64,000 bases of DNA. It comes from Anaeromyces robustus. Taxonomy: Eukaryota; Neocallimastigomycota; Neocallimastigomycetes; Neocallimastigales; Neocallimastigaceae. The DNA lies in the NCBI GenBank assembly GCA_002104895.1, contig MCFG01000229.1, positions 26,001 to 90,000 on the forward strand. Direction: 5' to 3'. A program made the translations under genes and the position numbers. Under the pieces are notes generated by a model, which did not search any database, had not been told where the DNA came from, and saw only the letters and a list, made by a program, of their open reading frames with translations. Below are positions 38,914 to 50,727 of the stretch, one piece after another; the first letter of the stretch is position 1, and each line of letters starts with the position of its first letter.

Positions 38914-38958
38914 AAAACAGTCATAAAATCTATATATATATTATTTTATGACTGTTTT
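38914..38958. repeat. Perfect 16-bp-arm hairpin
   Basis: Arms AAAACAGTCATAAAAT (38914-38929) and its exact reverse complement (38943-38958), with a 13-nt TA-rich loop. It lies 280 bp upstream of the ankyrin start codon. Confidence 0.92.
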
Positions 38959-39236
38959 CTTTTGGACATAAAAAAAATTTATATTAATTTTATTTTATAA
39001 ATTTAAAGATTATTCTTTATTTGAACATATAATACATAAAACAATTTTATTTTTTTTTTTTTTATGACTATTTATTTTTATTGGTGGGATATAAATTTTA
39101 TATCAAAAGTACAATGACAAAAAAATGTTTTTATAAAATTTTTGTTTACTTTAGTTTTCAACATATATAATGTTATAATATAAAATAACTATTTTTTAAA
39201 TAATACATAAATACTTTTTATTTTTTTAATAATAAA

Positions 39237-41549
39237 ATGGATACTATTGAAGAATCAAAAAATAAAATTAAAGAATTTATTAAAAATAATAAAGTATATG
39301 AATTAAAAGAATACATAAATAATAATAATATTTCATTAGAAACATTAAATAATAGTTATTTTGATTTATTATTATATTCTATAGAGGAAAAAGGCAGTTT
39401 AGACTTAATTAATTATATAATTTCTAAATGTCAATGTAAAAATTTTAATTATTCCATCAAAAATGCCAATAAAGTAAAAATTCCTTTATGTCAAGCTATT
39501 GATACTTTAAACTATGAAGTAGCAAAATTATTTGTTAATGATGAAAGTATCAATTTTCTATTAGTAAATAATTGTCTTACTAAAAAATATTTAAATTTTA
39601 TTTTAACTAATGGGTTTCCCGTTACTTCAATAACATCCTATATAATATATCAATTAATATCAAATTCTCAAGATGATTTATTAACACTGATTTTTAAACA
39701 TTATATTTTTAATAATAGTTTTATAATAGATCTAATTAATCTTTCTAAAAAAAAAACACCATTATCGTCAGATAAATTTAAAAAGTTAATAGAAAATGAA
39801 AAATCAAAAATTACTATTAATGAAGAAATGTACAGAAGAGCCTCTGATAATAATAATTATGCATTATTGAAACTATTTTTCGAATATGATGGTAATGATG
39901 AAGAAATCATATTAGAAAGAATAGATAAATATAATTTATTAGAAAAAGCCATTCAATACAATAATTATATATTCGTTAAAAATATTTTACGTCGTGTCGA
40001 CTATTATAATGTTAATTATTTGATATCAGAAAATATTTTATTTTCTGCAGTGAATAATTCAGATATGAGCTTAGACATCATTGAATTATTAATTGAAGCT
40101 ATATTAAATACTTTAATCATTCATAACAAAATGAATATATCTTCAATAAATACTGAATATAAATGTGATAATTTATCAAATAATAAAGAAGAAGTAAACG
40201 TAAAGGAAGAAAAATCAGATATAGGAAAAGAAGATGAAAAGGAAGATAAAAAAGAAGAAAAAGAAAATTATAAAGACTTAATAAAACCTAATATAATTAC
40301 TCTTAATCTTAATTATATTTTAAATAACATTATTAAAAGTATGAATTTATTTCAATATTTAATAAAGAACAAAAATGATATTGATATTCATCAAAATGAT
40401 GATCTTAAATCTATTATAACTCTCTATCTTAATTATATTTTAAATATTGTCATTAAAAGTAAAAATCTGGATTTTGTTCAATATTTAATAAAAAATAAAA
40501 AAGATATTGATATTAATTCTATGGATATTAATCATGATTATCCTTTGATTGTATCTATCTATTGTGGTACACCAGCAATTTTTAATTTTTTGTTAGAAAA
40601 TGGAGCAAATGTTAATATAAAAGATAATAATGGTAATTCTATATTAAATATAGCACTTAATAAACCTTCCTATCTAAAATATTTATTTTCAAAAAAATCA
40701 ATAAATATTAATATTAATGAAAAAGATGTCAGTGGGAATTATCCATTAATGACAGCAATTTACAAAAATGATATTAATTCGGTCAAATCTATAGTTCGTT
40801 ATGGAACAACTCATGGAGAAGATATGAGTAATATTTTAAATAATAATGGTTATACTCCATTAATACTTGCCTACAAATTAAAATATAAAGTAGTTTTTGG
40901 ATGCTTATTAAGATATTTAGATGTTAATGCCAAAGATTTAAATAAAAATACAATATTATATTATGCTATTATGGAAGAAGATGTAACAACTGTAAGTGAT
41001 TTAATAAAGTATGGTGCCAATGTTAATTTTATAGATAAAAATGGAAATACACCTCTTCATTTAGCTATATATAAAAAGAATAAACAAATCATTTTAAATC
41101 TTTTAAATAGTAGCCATAATTTATTATTAAATGTACCTAATAATCAAAACGATATACCATTAGTATATCTTATTAAATCATTAAATGTTTATACAAATGA
41201 TTATAAAGAAATAATTTCTTTATTAATTAAAAAAGGAACTAATGTTAATTATATTGATAAAAAAGGAAATACACCTTTAGTTTATGCTATTAAAAAGAAT
41301 TTCGTATCCGTTGTAGAATTATTAATTAATAATGGAGCCAATGTTAACCATTATATAATTGAGAGAGATGAAAGTCCTTTAATGTATGCTATTGGATTAA
41401 ATAGTATTTCTATGGTTAAATGTTTAGTGAATCATAATGCAGATACTAATTTCAAAAATTCCAAAAATAAAACTGTATTAATGAAAGCTTCACTAACCAA
41501 TTTGGAGATTTATAACTGTGTATCAAATAATAATATAAATAATTATTAA
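39237..41549 (+). CDS. Ankyrin-repeat protein, 770 residues, intronless
   Basis: A single open frame from the ATG at 39237 to the TAA at 41547-41549. The N-terminal half (1-300) is made of degenerate helical repeats (for example AIDTLNYEVAKLFVND and AIQYNNYIFVKNILRR). A Lys/Glu-rich insert lies at about 320-345. From about residue 433 clear ankyrin repeats follow: HDYPLIVSIY...LLENGANVNIKD, GNYPLMTAIYKNDINSVKSI, GYTPLILAYKLKYK, TILYYAIMEEDVTTVSDLIKYGANVN, GNTPLHLAIYKKNKQIILNLL (from 603), GNTPLVYAIKKNFVSVVELL and SPLMYAIGLNSISMVKCLVN. No signal peptide, membrane segment or fused enzymatic domain is visible, so it is probably a soluble protein-binding scaffold with unknown partner. Residues about 352-425 contain an internal duplication. 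Large ankyrin families are typical of anaerobic fungal genomes (general knowledge). Confidence 0.9.
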   Translation: MDTIEESKNKIKEFIKNNKVYELKEYINNNNISLETLNNSYFDLLLYSIEEKGSLDLINYIISKCQCKNFNYSIKNANKVKIPLCQAIDTLNYEVAKLFVNDESINFLLVNNCLTKKYLNFILTNGFPVTSITSYIIYQLISNSQDDLLTLIFKHYIFNNSFIIDLINLSKKKTPLSSDKFKKLIENEKSKITINEEMYRRASDNNNYALLKLFFEYDGNDEEIILERIDKYNLLEKAIQYNNYIFVKNILRRVDYYNVNYLISENILFSAVNNSDMSLDIIELLIEAILNTLIIHNKMNISSINTEYKCDNLSNNKEEVNVKEEKSDIGKEDEKEDKKEEKENYKDLIKPNIITLNLNYILNNIIKSMNLFQYLIKNKNDIDIHQNDDLKSIITLYLNYILNIVIKSKNLDFVQYLIKNKKDIDINSMDINHDYPLIVSIYCGTPAIFNFLLENGANVNIKDNNGNSILNIALNKPSYLKYLFSKKSINININEKDVSGNYPLMTAIYKNDINSVKSIVRYGTTHGEDMSNILNNNGYTPLILAYKLKYKVVFGCLLRYLDVNAKDLNKNTILYYAIMEEDVTTVSDLIKYGANVNFIDKNGNTPLHLAIYKKNKQIILNLLNSSHNLLLNVPNNQNDIPLVYLIKSLNVYTNDYKEIISLLIKKGTNVNYIDKKGNTPLVYAIKKNFVSVVELLINNGANVNHYIIERDESPLMYAIGLNSISMVKCLVNHNADTNFKNSKNKTVLMKASLTNLEIYNCVSNNNINNY

Positions 41550-42087
41550 AAAGAAATGTATACTAATAAAGTAATTATAATTATAATAAAACAATTATTC
41601 AGAAAAAGAAATTATTATCTATGTAATAATTTTATGTAATAATAGTTATCCACTTGAATTAGTTAAATATAAAAAAAATAAAAATAAAATTAAAAAAAAA
41701 ATAAAAATAAAAATAAAAACTAAAAATAAAAAATAAAAATTGATTATATATATTATATATATTCCTTTATTATCAAATATACAAGCTAAGTTCTTTTAAT
41801 CTTTTTTTTTTTTTAAATGATTGTTATTATTATCAACCAATAGAATGAAATCAAATATTTATTATTATTTATTATTAATGGTATTATAGTTTATAAATAA
41901 TAAATAATAAATAATAAATAATAATAATAATAATAATATTATTAATATTAAACCTTGGTAAAAAAAAATATATATATTTTTCCCTTTTTACCAAAGGTCA
42001 TGGATGATCCACAAAGTTAAAAAAAATTATAAAATTATTTTATAAATAACATTTAATGATTGAAATTTTTTTTTATCTCTATATAAT

Positions 42088-42129
42088 AATTTTTCATCAA
42101 GTATAAGATCTTATACTGATGAAAAATAA
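42088..42129. repeat. Near-perfect 42-bp palindrome
   Basis: The core GTATAAGATCTTATAC (42101-42116) is self-complementary. It is extended by TTTTTCATCA on the left and TGATGAAAAA on the right, with a single unpaired A at 42100. It lies about 540 bp past the ankyrin stop codon. Confidence 0.88.
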
Positions 42130-42478
42130 TATTTTTTTTTATAATTCATAAGATAAAAAGATGTTATTCTTTTTATATAAATTTAAATGCTTTTCATATT
42201 AAAATAAAGAATGAAATAATTATAATTATTAAAATTTCTTTTGAAAGTACTATCGTTAAGAACATAAAAAAATTATTTATTAATTATTAATAATTAAAAA
42301 AAAAGAAAAGAAAAATTTTATAAAAAAAAATATAAATATAAATCATCAACTTATAATTCATATAATAAATATAATAAATGATGCATAAACATCAATTAGT
42401 ATTATTAATATTATTATTATTAGTAATGTAAATAATCTTTATTACATGATGTGATCATTAAAAGTTAATAAACTATTA

Positions 42479-42509
<31 letters not shown>

Positions 42510-43228
42510 GTTATCTAAAAAAAAATAAAATTATTTAATTATTTATTATCAAATAATTCCTTAATCATAAAGAAATTTTATTTATTTGTTTTTTATTTTT
42601 ATATTTTTCTTGATTTTTTATTATCAACGATTTTAAAAAGTTTAATTTTTAATTTTAATTTTTATTATTCTTTAAACTTTTATATAATAAATATATATTT
42701 AATATATTTATTAATATATTTATTAATATATTATTGATAATAATAAATTAATTAATTTAACATATTTGGAAATTAAAACTATTTAAAACTATTAAAAATT
42801 GATTTAATTTTGTAATACTTTATATATATAATATATTGTGCAATGTACTAAAATTAAAATAGTATCATATATTTAATATATGTTTAATATATATAATCTA
42901 TTGAATAAAAAGTATTGAATATGCTAAGTATTATAATATATTAATAATATATTATTGTGAAATTAAAGATGCAAACTATTACATATACTTTTTTCAACAT
43001 CAATATATATTATTAATATATATAGAATTTAAATATCATATATTTTCAATTAGTTATAATATATTTTAAATAAAAATTTAATAGATATATTAATTAATTT
43101 TTTAATTTTATTATATATTAAAATTCTACTTTTACCTTGTCATTTATAATTGTAATACAGTGAAAATTAATCTATTTCATATATATTTATTTAAAACAAA
43201 TAATAAATTAAATATTGATGTAATACAG

Positions 43229-43231
43229 AAT

Positions 43232-43274
<43 letters not shown>

Positions 43275-43288
43275 TTATTTATTTATTT

Positions 43289-43371
<83 letters not shown>
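43229..43371. repeat. ATTT tetranucleotide microsatellite
   Basis: About 143 bp of TTTA units with two short interruptions near 43275 and 43290. Confidence 0.94.
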
Positions 43372-43373
<2 letters not shown>

Positions 43374-43720
43374 ATATTATTCATCTTATATAATTATATT
43401 ATATTATATAATATTAAATTATTAGAAAGAAAAGAATATATTTACCTTATATACTCTCCACATTGTTTTTTTTTATTTCTTTATTTCTTTAATATTAGTG
43501 TATTAAAGAAATAATTTCCATATTTTTTAATGTATTAGGATTATATGAAATATTTCAAGGCAACCACATGTAATGAAATAGTATAAAATTTTTGTATTTA
43601 ATTAATAAATTAATAATAAATGCAAAAGCATTTTTTAAAAAAAAAAAAACAATTATTATTTCTAATATAATTGTTTTAACTCTAAATAACTATATATTTA
43701 AATAAAAAAAAATTTTCATT

Positions 43721-43760
<40 letters not shown>

Positions 43761-44236
43761 TATAAAATATTATATATTATGGATATTAAATATTATATAT
43801 TTTTATTATATTTATATTATATTATATTGTACAATATTATATAATATTACATAAAAAATTCTTGGAATAAATTAAGATTTATATTTAAATATTTAAATAT
43901 TTAATTATTTTAATATTAATATAATATTTATAATATAATAATAATAATAATAATAATATTTATAAATAATAATAATAATAATATAATATTTATTAATAAT
44001 ATATTTTTATAGATTATTAATTATATCATCATAACAATTATTATTTATTATTTATTAATAATGAAGGAAAAAAAAAAAAAAAAAAACATTAATTATATAT
44101 GATATAAATAATTTTTTTTATTCTTTTCTTTTTTTTTTTTTTTCCTTAAAAAATTAAAATCTATTAAAATAGTCATTTATAAATATAATAATAAAAATTA
44201 AAAATTCTCAATTTTAAAATAAATAAAAGAGAAGAG

Positions 44237-44284
44237 TTATTTTTCCTTCCAAAAATTTCAAAATAAGATAGGAAGGAAAAATAA
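44237..44284. repeat. 14-bp-arm inverted repeat upstream of PIP5K
   Basis: TTATTTTTCCTTCC (44237-44250) and its exact reverse complement (44271-44284), with a 20-nt loop. It lies about 370 bp upstream of the start codon. Confidence 0.85.
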
Positions 44285-44655
44285 AATTATAAAAATATTA
44301 TTCAGTTCACAAAAATTTTAAAAAAAGCATTTTTATTTATAAAATTAATCTTAATCATTAATAATTATAAATATTGAAACAAATATAAATATAAAATTCA
44401 TTAAATAAAGAATAACAGCAATATATTCAATTAATTATAGATATAATTTCAAATATATAACAAATAATAATTATAAATTAGATAATATTTAAAATAAAAA
44501 TCATAATATTATATAGTCATATATATTTATTAACAAATAACAAAAAGATTATTTTTTTTATTTAATAATATTGCAAGCAATATATTATACCATAATCAAT
44601 TATCATATTATATCAAATTATTTATATTATATTATATATTATTTAAAATTTTAAA

Positions 44656-45779
44656 ATGTCAGTAATTGTACCTGTTGATGATGATATTAATGATTTAAAT
44701 CCAAATTACAAAAGTAATTATATATAATATTAAAATTAATTGTATTTTTTTTTTATTAAAAAAAAAAATTACATATATATATATATATATGAAATAATTA
44801 TATTTATTTTTTTATTTATTATTATTATTATTATATATTTATATAAAAAAGTTATGGATTATTCAACACAAGAAAATAATGAAAGACAACATAGAAAAGA
44901 AGCAATAAAACGTCAATCAACACTTCCACATCCACTTAAACCAAATGTTGTAGTCGATGAAAATCATCAAAGTTACTTTTTAGTTTTTGGAATGTTAACT
45001 GGTATTAAGGTAATTAAAATACCCTCATACAATTATATATATTGTTAAAATATTCATGTTTATTTTGTTTATTTAACAACTTCTGATAAAAAAAAAATAA
45101 TGGAAAAAATAATAAAATCAATTATTTCACAACAACAAATAAAATATTAAAATTCATTTTTTTTTTTTTATTATAATGATATTATAATAATTTTTTTTAT
45201 AAAAGACTTGTGTTGTTGAAGCTGAAAAGAAAGCAAGTGCAGTATTATCTCCAGCTGATTTTAAATATTGTGAAAAGTTAAGAATTGATTCATCTGGTAA
45301 AATTTTAAGACAAGGTGAAAAATGTGATTTTGAATTCAAAGATTATGCACCAAATGTTTTCAAAAAAATAAGAGAATTATCAAATATTGATGCTTCAAAT
45401 TATATAAGATCTATTAGTGATAAATTTATGCTTTTAGAACTTTCTTCCCCAGGAAAATCTGGTAGTTTCTTTTATTTCTCACCAGATTATCGTTATTTAA
45501 TTAAAACTGTTCACTACAATGAACATCGTCATTTCTTTAAAGTTTTAGATAAATATTATAAGGTAATATAAAATAATAAATATTATAATGAAAAAAAATA
45601 TTTAATTGATTATTAAATAAAATTATGTATTTATTAACAATACAAATTTATTTAAAAAAAAAAATAATAGTATTTGGAAGCTAATCCAAATACTTTAATT
45701 ATGAGTATATATGGTCTTTATCGTTTAAAAGCTGATGGTCATAAAATGTATTTCATTGTAATGCAGTAAGTATTATTTA

Positions 45780-45811
<32 letters not shown>

Positions 45812-47287
45812 GGAATAAGAAATAAAAAATTTTATAATATTAAAATAATAAATACTAATTTAAAAAAAAAAAAAAAAAATTTTTTTTTTATATATATATA
45901 ATTTATAGAAATGTCTATCCACCAAATAAAGATATGCATAGAATGTATGATTTAAAGGGTTCATCATTTGGTCGTTTTGTTCCACTTCCATCAGAAGAAA
46001 AGAATTACGCACGTACCATTTTCAAAGATGTTAATTGGACTAATGAAAATCGTCATTTAATTCTTGGTCCAGATAAGCGTAAACTTTTATTAGAACAATT
46101 AGAAAAGGATTCAAAATTTTTACAAACTATGGGTGTAATGGATTATAGTTTATTAGTAGGTATTCACTTACGTAATAAAGGTAATAGTGAAAATATTCGT
46201 ATGAAACTTTTAGCAACTTTTGCAGCAGTACTTGCTACAGTAAAAACAAAAGATTCTAATAATAGAAGTTCTGTATTTGAACGTAGAATGACTTATTTGC
46301 CTGATGATGATGAGTAAATATTTTTTTTTTGTTTTTTTGTTTTTTTAGAAAATAATTTAATTTAATATAATATAATATATATTATATAATATATATTATT
46401 AATGATAAATATATAATAATTATTAATTATATATTAATTATATATTTACTATATTCATATATATATTTATTTCATTTTTATAAAGAATGGAAGAAGAAAA
46501 GAAAATGGAATTATCCATCTTTAATAATGATGATGGTGGTTTCATATCAACAGATGAATATAATAGAATTCAAAATGAAGCTTATTATATGGGTATTATT
46601 GATTATTTATCCCCATGGGATTGGAAGAAAATTATTGAACATTACTTTAAGACATTAATTTTATTCCAGGTAAGAAAAAAAAAATAATATTTATATATAT
46701 ATAAATTTATAGAATAAGTATATTAATAGATAAATAAATAAATAAATAAAAAATTAAATAAATTAATATTAAATTAATAATAATAAATAAAAAATATATA
46801 ATTATAAAAACTCAATAATAAAATAAATTATTTATTATATATTATAAATATGTATTTTTATTATCATTATTATTATTATTATTGTAAATTATATTTTTAT
46901 TTTAATTTTTATTTATATATTTATAATATATATAAAATTTAACAATTATAGAAAAATATTTCAGCTGTAAGTCCTACAGACTATGGTAAAAGATTCTTTA
47001 AATTTGTTGAAAAGAAAATTGTAACACAATCTACAGAATCACAACCATCAACATCTCAACCATCAACATCTCAACCATCAACATTACAACCATCAACATT
47101 ACCATCATCAACATTACCATCATCAACATCACAAAAAGATATATCGAAACCATCTACATCTCAATCAGAATCAATACCACTTCAACATTTAAATATACCA
47201 CCACCATCATCTGATATATCATCTTCAACACAACAAGAATCTCCAACATCACAAGCACCATTAACAGAACCATTAACATCACAATAA
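44656..47287 (+). CDS. Phosphatidylinositol-4-phosphate 5-kinase (type I PIP kinase, Mss4-like), 7 exons
   Basis: Makes PI(4,5)P2 from PI4P at the plasma membrane, acting in actin organisation and membrane traffic. Exon 1 (44656-44713) encodes MSVIVPVDDDIND; exon 2 is 44852-45009, exon 3 45206-45562, exon 5 about 45909-46313. The rest join in frame to about 530 residues ending ...EPLTSQ at the TAA at 47285-47287. The catalytic core shows the phosphate-binding GKSGSFFYFSPDYRYLIKTV (catalytic Lys in IKT), YGLYRLKADGHKMYFIVMQNV, the DLKGSSFGR signature and MDYSLLVGIH. The activation-loop region reads YYMGIIDYLSPWDWKKIIEH then AVSPTDYGKRFFKF. The Glu in KKIIEH fits type I (PI4P-using) rather than type II enzymes. 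The C-terminal tail (47035-47280) is a Gln-Pro-Ser-Thr low-complexity stretch of tandem QPST units. The first intron lies close to the start codon. No N-terminal extension like that of yeast Mss4 is seen. Confidence 0.92.
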
Positions 47288-47337
47288 ATTAAAAATTTCA
47301 TAAAGAAATAAATATTTAAAATATTATAAAAAAAAAT

Positions 47338-47368
<31 letters not shown>

Positions 47369-48096
47369 AAATAAAACAAAGAATAGTTTTATTTTAAATG
47401 TATTTTTATTTTTCTTATCTATATATATATATTTTATCTTTTTTTTATTAAATAAAATAAAAATAATAATTTACTGATTATTATTTTTATTTTTAATATA
47501 TATAAAAAATAATTATAATTATAATAATAATCATACTAAATAAGAAAATTAAAAATAAATTTTAACGTATAATATATATATATATGTGGTATATATATAT
47601 ATTTCATATATTTTTTTAAAAAAAAAAAATTTTTTTTTTTTTTTATTTTTACCATTTAATAATCTTATATTTTTTTAATAATTAAGCAACATTTATTCTA
47701 TATCAGTTATCATACAAAAAAATATATATATATATTTATCCTATAAATAATTTGATATTATATATAACAAAAAATAATAATAATAATAATATATATATAT
47801 AATAATATAATATAATATAATATCTATTTTTTTAATCAATTACTTTTTTTTTAATATATTTAAAAAAAAATTTTATTAATATATAATAATAATATAAATT
47901 AAGACAATAAATAAATAAAAAAAAAAATAATAAATTATAGTATAAATATAAATATTTAAAAAAAAAAAAAAAAACCTTTTTTTTTATATATATATATATT
48001 TATTTATAATTTAATTATATATGATTTATATACATATATAAAAAGAAAAAAAAAACGAAAAAAAAAAAATATTTATATATATATAAATTTAAATAA

Positions 48097-48132
<36 letters not shown>

Positions 48133-50355
48133 ACAAAGCAAAAAGAAAAGAAAAAAAAAAAAAACTAAAATAAACTAATAATAATAATAATAATCAATTA
48201 AAACAAAAAAAAAAAAAAAAATAATAATAATAATAATAACATAACAAAGAAAAAAAAATATAATTTAATGTAAAAAAAAAGAAAAAAAAAAATATAAGAA
48301 AAAGATAAAGAAAACAAAACCATTAAACACACACAACAGAAAAGAAAAAGAAAAAAAAAAAAAAAAAAAAAAAAAAAGAATAAATATAATAAAATATTTA
48401 ATTATTATTATTTTATTATTTTCTTTTTTTTTATCTATTCTTTTTTTTTTTTTTTTTTTCTTTCTTTCTTTTTTTTTTTTTTATATATATAATCTATATA
48501 ATATTACTATTTTTTATTTTATTATTTTTTATAACAAAAAAAAGAAAAAAAAATAATAATAATAATAATAATAATAACCTTATTCATTAAAAAGAAAAAA
48601 AAGAAAAAAAAATAATTTTTTTTTTAATTTTTCTTTTCCAGTTTATTCAATTTCAATTAATTTTAACAATAAATTAAACCATAAAAAGATTTATTTATTA
48701 TTTTATTTTTTAGAAATTGGAAAAAAAAAAAAAAAAGAAAGAAAAAAAAAAGTAAAAAAAAAAATAATTAAAAATCTTAAATCATATTAAAAAAAAATTA
48801 AAATAAAATAAAATAAAATAATAAAAATAATATAAAAAAAAAACTTTTTTTTTTTCTTTTATTAAATAAAAAAACAAAAAAATTATCAACAATTAAAATC
48901 ATCAAAAACAAAAATAAAAATAAAAATAAAAATAAAAATAAAAATATAAAAATATAAAAAATAAAAAACTAAAAAAATTTATACATAACAATAATAATAA
49001 ATTAATCTTTAATAATAAAAAATCAAAATTATAAATGAGAATTAAAAAAATAAACAAACAAAAAAAAAAAAATAACGTTATATTATATAAAATATAATAA
49101 TTAGAATTATAAATAAAAATGCTTTTTTTTTAGAAAAAAAAATTAATAATAACAAAAAAGTCCAACCTATAAAAATAAAAAATAATAAATAATAAAATAA
49201 TAATGTTATTCTTCATATAAAAAAAAAAATAAAAAAAAGAAGAGAATACAGAATACTAATTAATAATAATAATAATAAAAAATAATAAAAAAAATAATAA
49301 AAAATTAATAAAAAAAAAATAAAAAAAATTAAAAAAAAATTAAAAAAAAATTATTATTTCTTTTCCTTTTTTACTTTTTATTTCGTCTTTCTTTTATATT
49401 ATATTTTAAACTTTATAATAATAATAAAAAAAAAAAAAAAAAGGTACAATTTATTCAAGAATATGTATAGATATATTATTTTATATTTTATATTTTATAT
49501 TTTATATTTTATATTTTATATTTTATATTTTTTATCTTTTATTTTGAAAAAAGAATTCTTTTTTTTTTTTTTTTTTGATACTTTTGATACTTTTGATATT
49601 AAAAATAGATATATAGATATATATATTATAAAATAATAATAAGAAGAAGAAGAATAATTAGAATAATAAAAAATAAACTTTTTTTTTTTATCTTTTTATC
49701 TTTAGTTATAAAAAAAAAAAAAAGAAACAATAAAACAATTGTATAACAATTTAATTTAATTAAAAAAAAAAAAAAATAAAATTAATAATAAATAAATAAT
49801 AATTATATATATTATAATATTAACTTTTAAAACATATTATAAATTATTATTATTTTTTTTAATTAATTAATTAAAATTTTTTTTTTAAAGTTAAAAAAAA
49901 AAAAAGAAAAAGAAAAGAAAAAGAAAAAAAAGAATTAAAACAAAACTTTAAAATTTAAAAAAAAAATTGACATTTATTTTATTTTATTTTTGTAAAAATT
50001 AAAAATAAAAATAAATAAAAAATAAAATAAAAAAATAAAAAAAAAAAAAAAATAAATTCATTATTATTTTTATCATTATATCATGAAATAAAATCATTTT
50101 GATGTAACAATACCTTATATGATTATAAAGTATTTAATTAAAAAAAAAAAAAAAAATCAAATTCTTTTTTATTAACTTTATTTATTATTAAAAAAATTGT
50201 TTTTCAATATAATATAAATATAAATATAAATATAAAAAATAAAATAAAATAATTTTTTTATGATTTTTTATTAAATTTTTTAATTATATAAAATAATAAA
50301 TATTTTAATTTCAAAATAAAAAAATTATAATAAATAAATAAATAAATAAATAATA
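47288..50355. other. A-rich, strand-skewed spacer upstream of the ACT gene
   Basis: 3.1 kb with no gene seen. From about 48030 to 50060 the plus strand is strongly A-rich, with repeated poly-A tracts (48099-48131, 48355-48377). Opposed T-rich blocks lie at 48426-48482 and 49559-49576, and a TTTTATA heptamer run at 49477-49530. It must include the ACT gene leader; a TAAA run (50333-50353) directly precedes that start codon. Confidence 0.6.
49477..49530. repeat. TTTTATA heptanucleotide repeat
   Basis: About seven tandem 7-bp units in the spacer upstream of the ACT gene. Confidence 0.85.
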
Positions 50356-50727
50356 ATGAAACTTAAAGTAATTACAAATGATTTATCTGTATGTAAAGTT
50401 TCAGATATTAATGATATTAAATTAAATAGTTCTTTTTATTTTATTGGTAAAACCGATCAAGAAATCTCATTAGTTTGTGATACTAAAGATGTTCCTTCCA
50501 CGACTTTAGCAAGAGAAGATCATTGGAAAGGTTTTCGTATTGAAGAAGGTGAACTTGATTTTTCACTTATAGGTATACTTTCTAAAATAACAGGAATATT
50601 AGCAGAAAATAAAATTGGAATATTTGCCATATCTACTTTTAATACCGATTATGTTCTTGTTAAAAAAGAAAATTTTAATCGTGCCCTTGAAGTTTTAGAA
50701 AAATCAGGATATGAAATTTTAAATTAA
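50356..50727 (+). CDS. Bacterial-type tandem ACT-domain protein (COG3603/CASTOR-like family)
   Basis: A complete intronless frame of 123 residues. The N-terminal half has LSVCKVSDINDI, FYFIGKTDQEISLVCDT and VPSTTLAREDHWKGFRIE. The C-terminal ACT fold has LDFSLIGILSKITGILAENKIGIFAISTFNTDYVLVKKENFNRALEVLEKSGYEI. This two-ACT arrangement, with the strongly conserved GIFAISTFNTDY motif, is that of a widespread bacterial family of small amino-acid-binding proteins related to the ACT_7 domain of animal CASTOR arginine sensors. The ligand and role in the fungus are unknown. The compact intronless form and the close match to Firmicutes-type sequences suggest bacterial acquisition (inference). Confidence 0.85.
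   Translation: MKLKVITNDLSVCKVSDINDIKLNSSFYFIGKTDQEISLVCDTKDVPSTTLAREDHWKGFRIEEGELDFSLIGILSKITGILAENKIGIFAISTFNTDYVLVKKENFNRALEVLEKSGYEILN

Larger units (their letters stand above)
37419..39236. other. Divergent spacer between NOM1 and the ankyrin gene
   Basis: 1.8 kb containing both promoters, a poly-A tract (37527-37549), a 58-bp tandem repeat (37782-37945) and two perfect hairpins (38778-38823, 38914-38958). A 42-codon plus-strand frame beginning MDKISNSSNHMVV near 38190 has no family signature and is not called. Confidence 0.6.
41550..44655. other. AT-rich spacer between ankyrin and PIP5K genes
   Basis: 3.1 kb with no recognisable gene. It holds an imperfect inverted repeat (41952-41998), a near-perfect palindrome (42088-42129), an ATTT array (43229-43371) and a 14-bp-arm inverted repeat (44237-44284). 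The right end must carry the PIP5K promoter. Confidence 0.6.
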
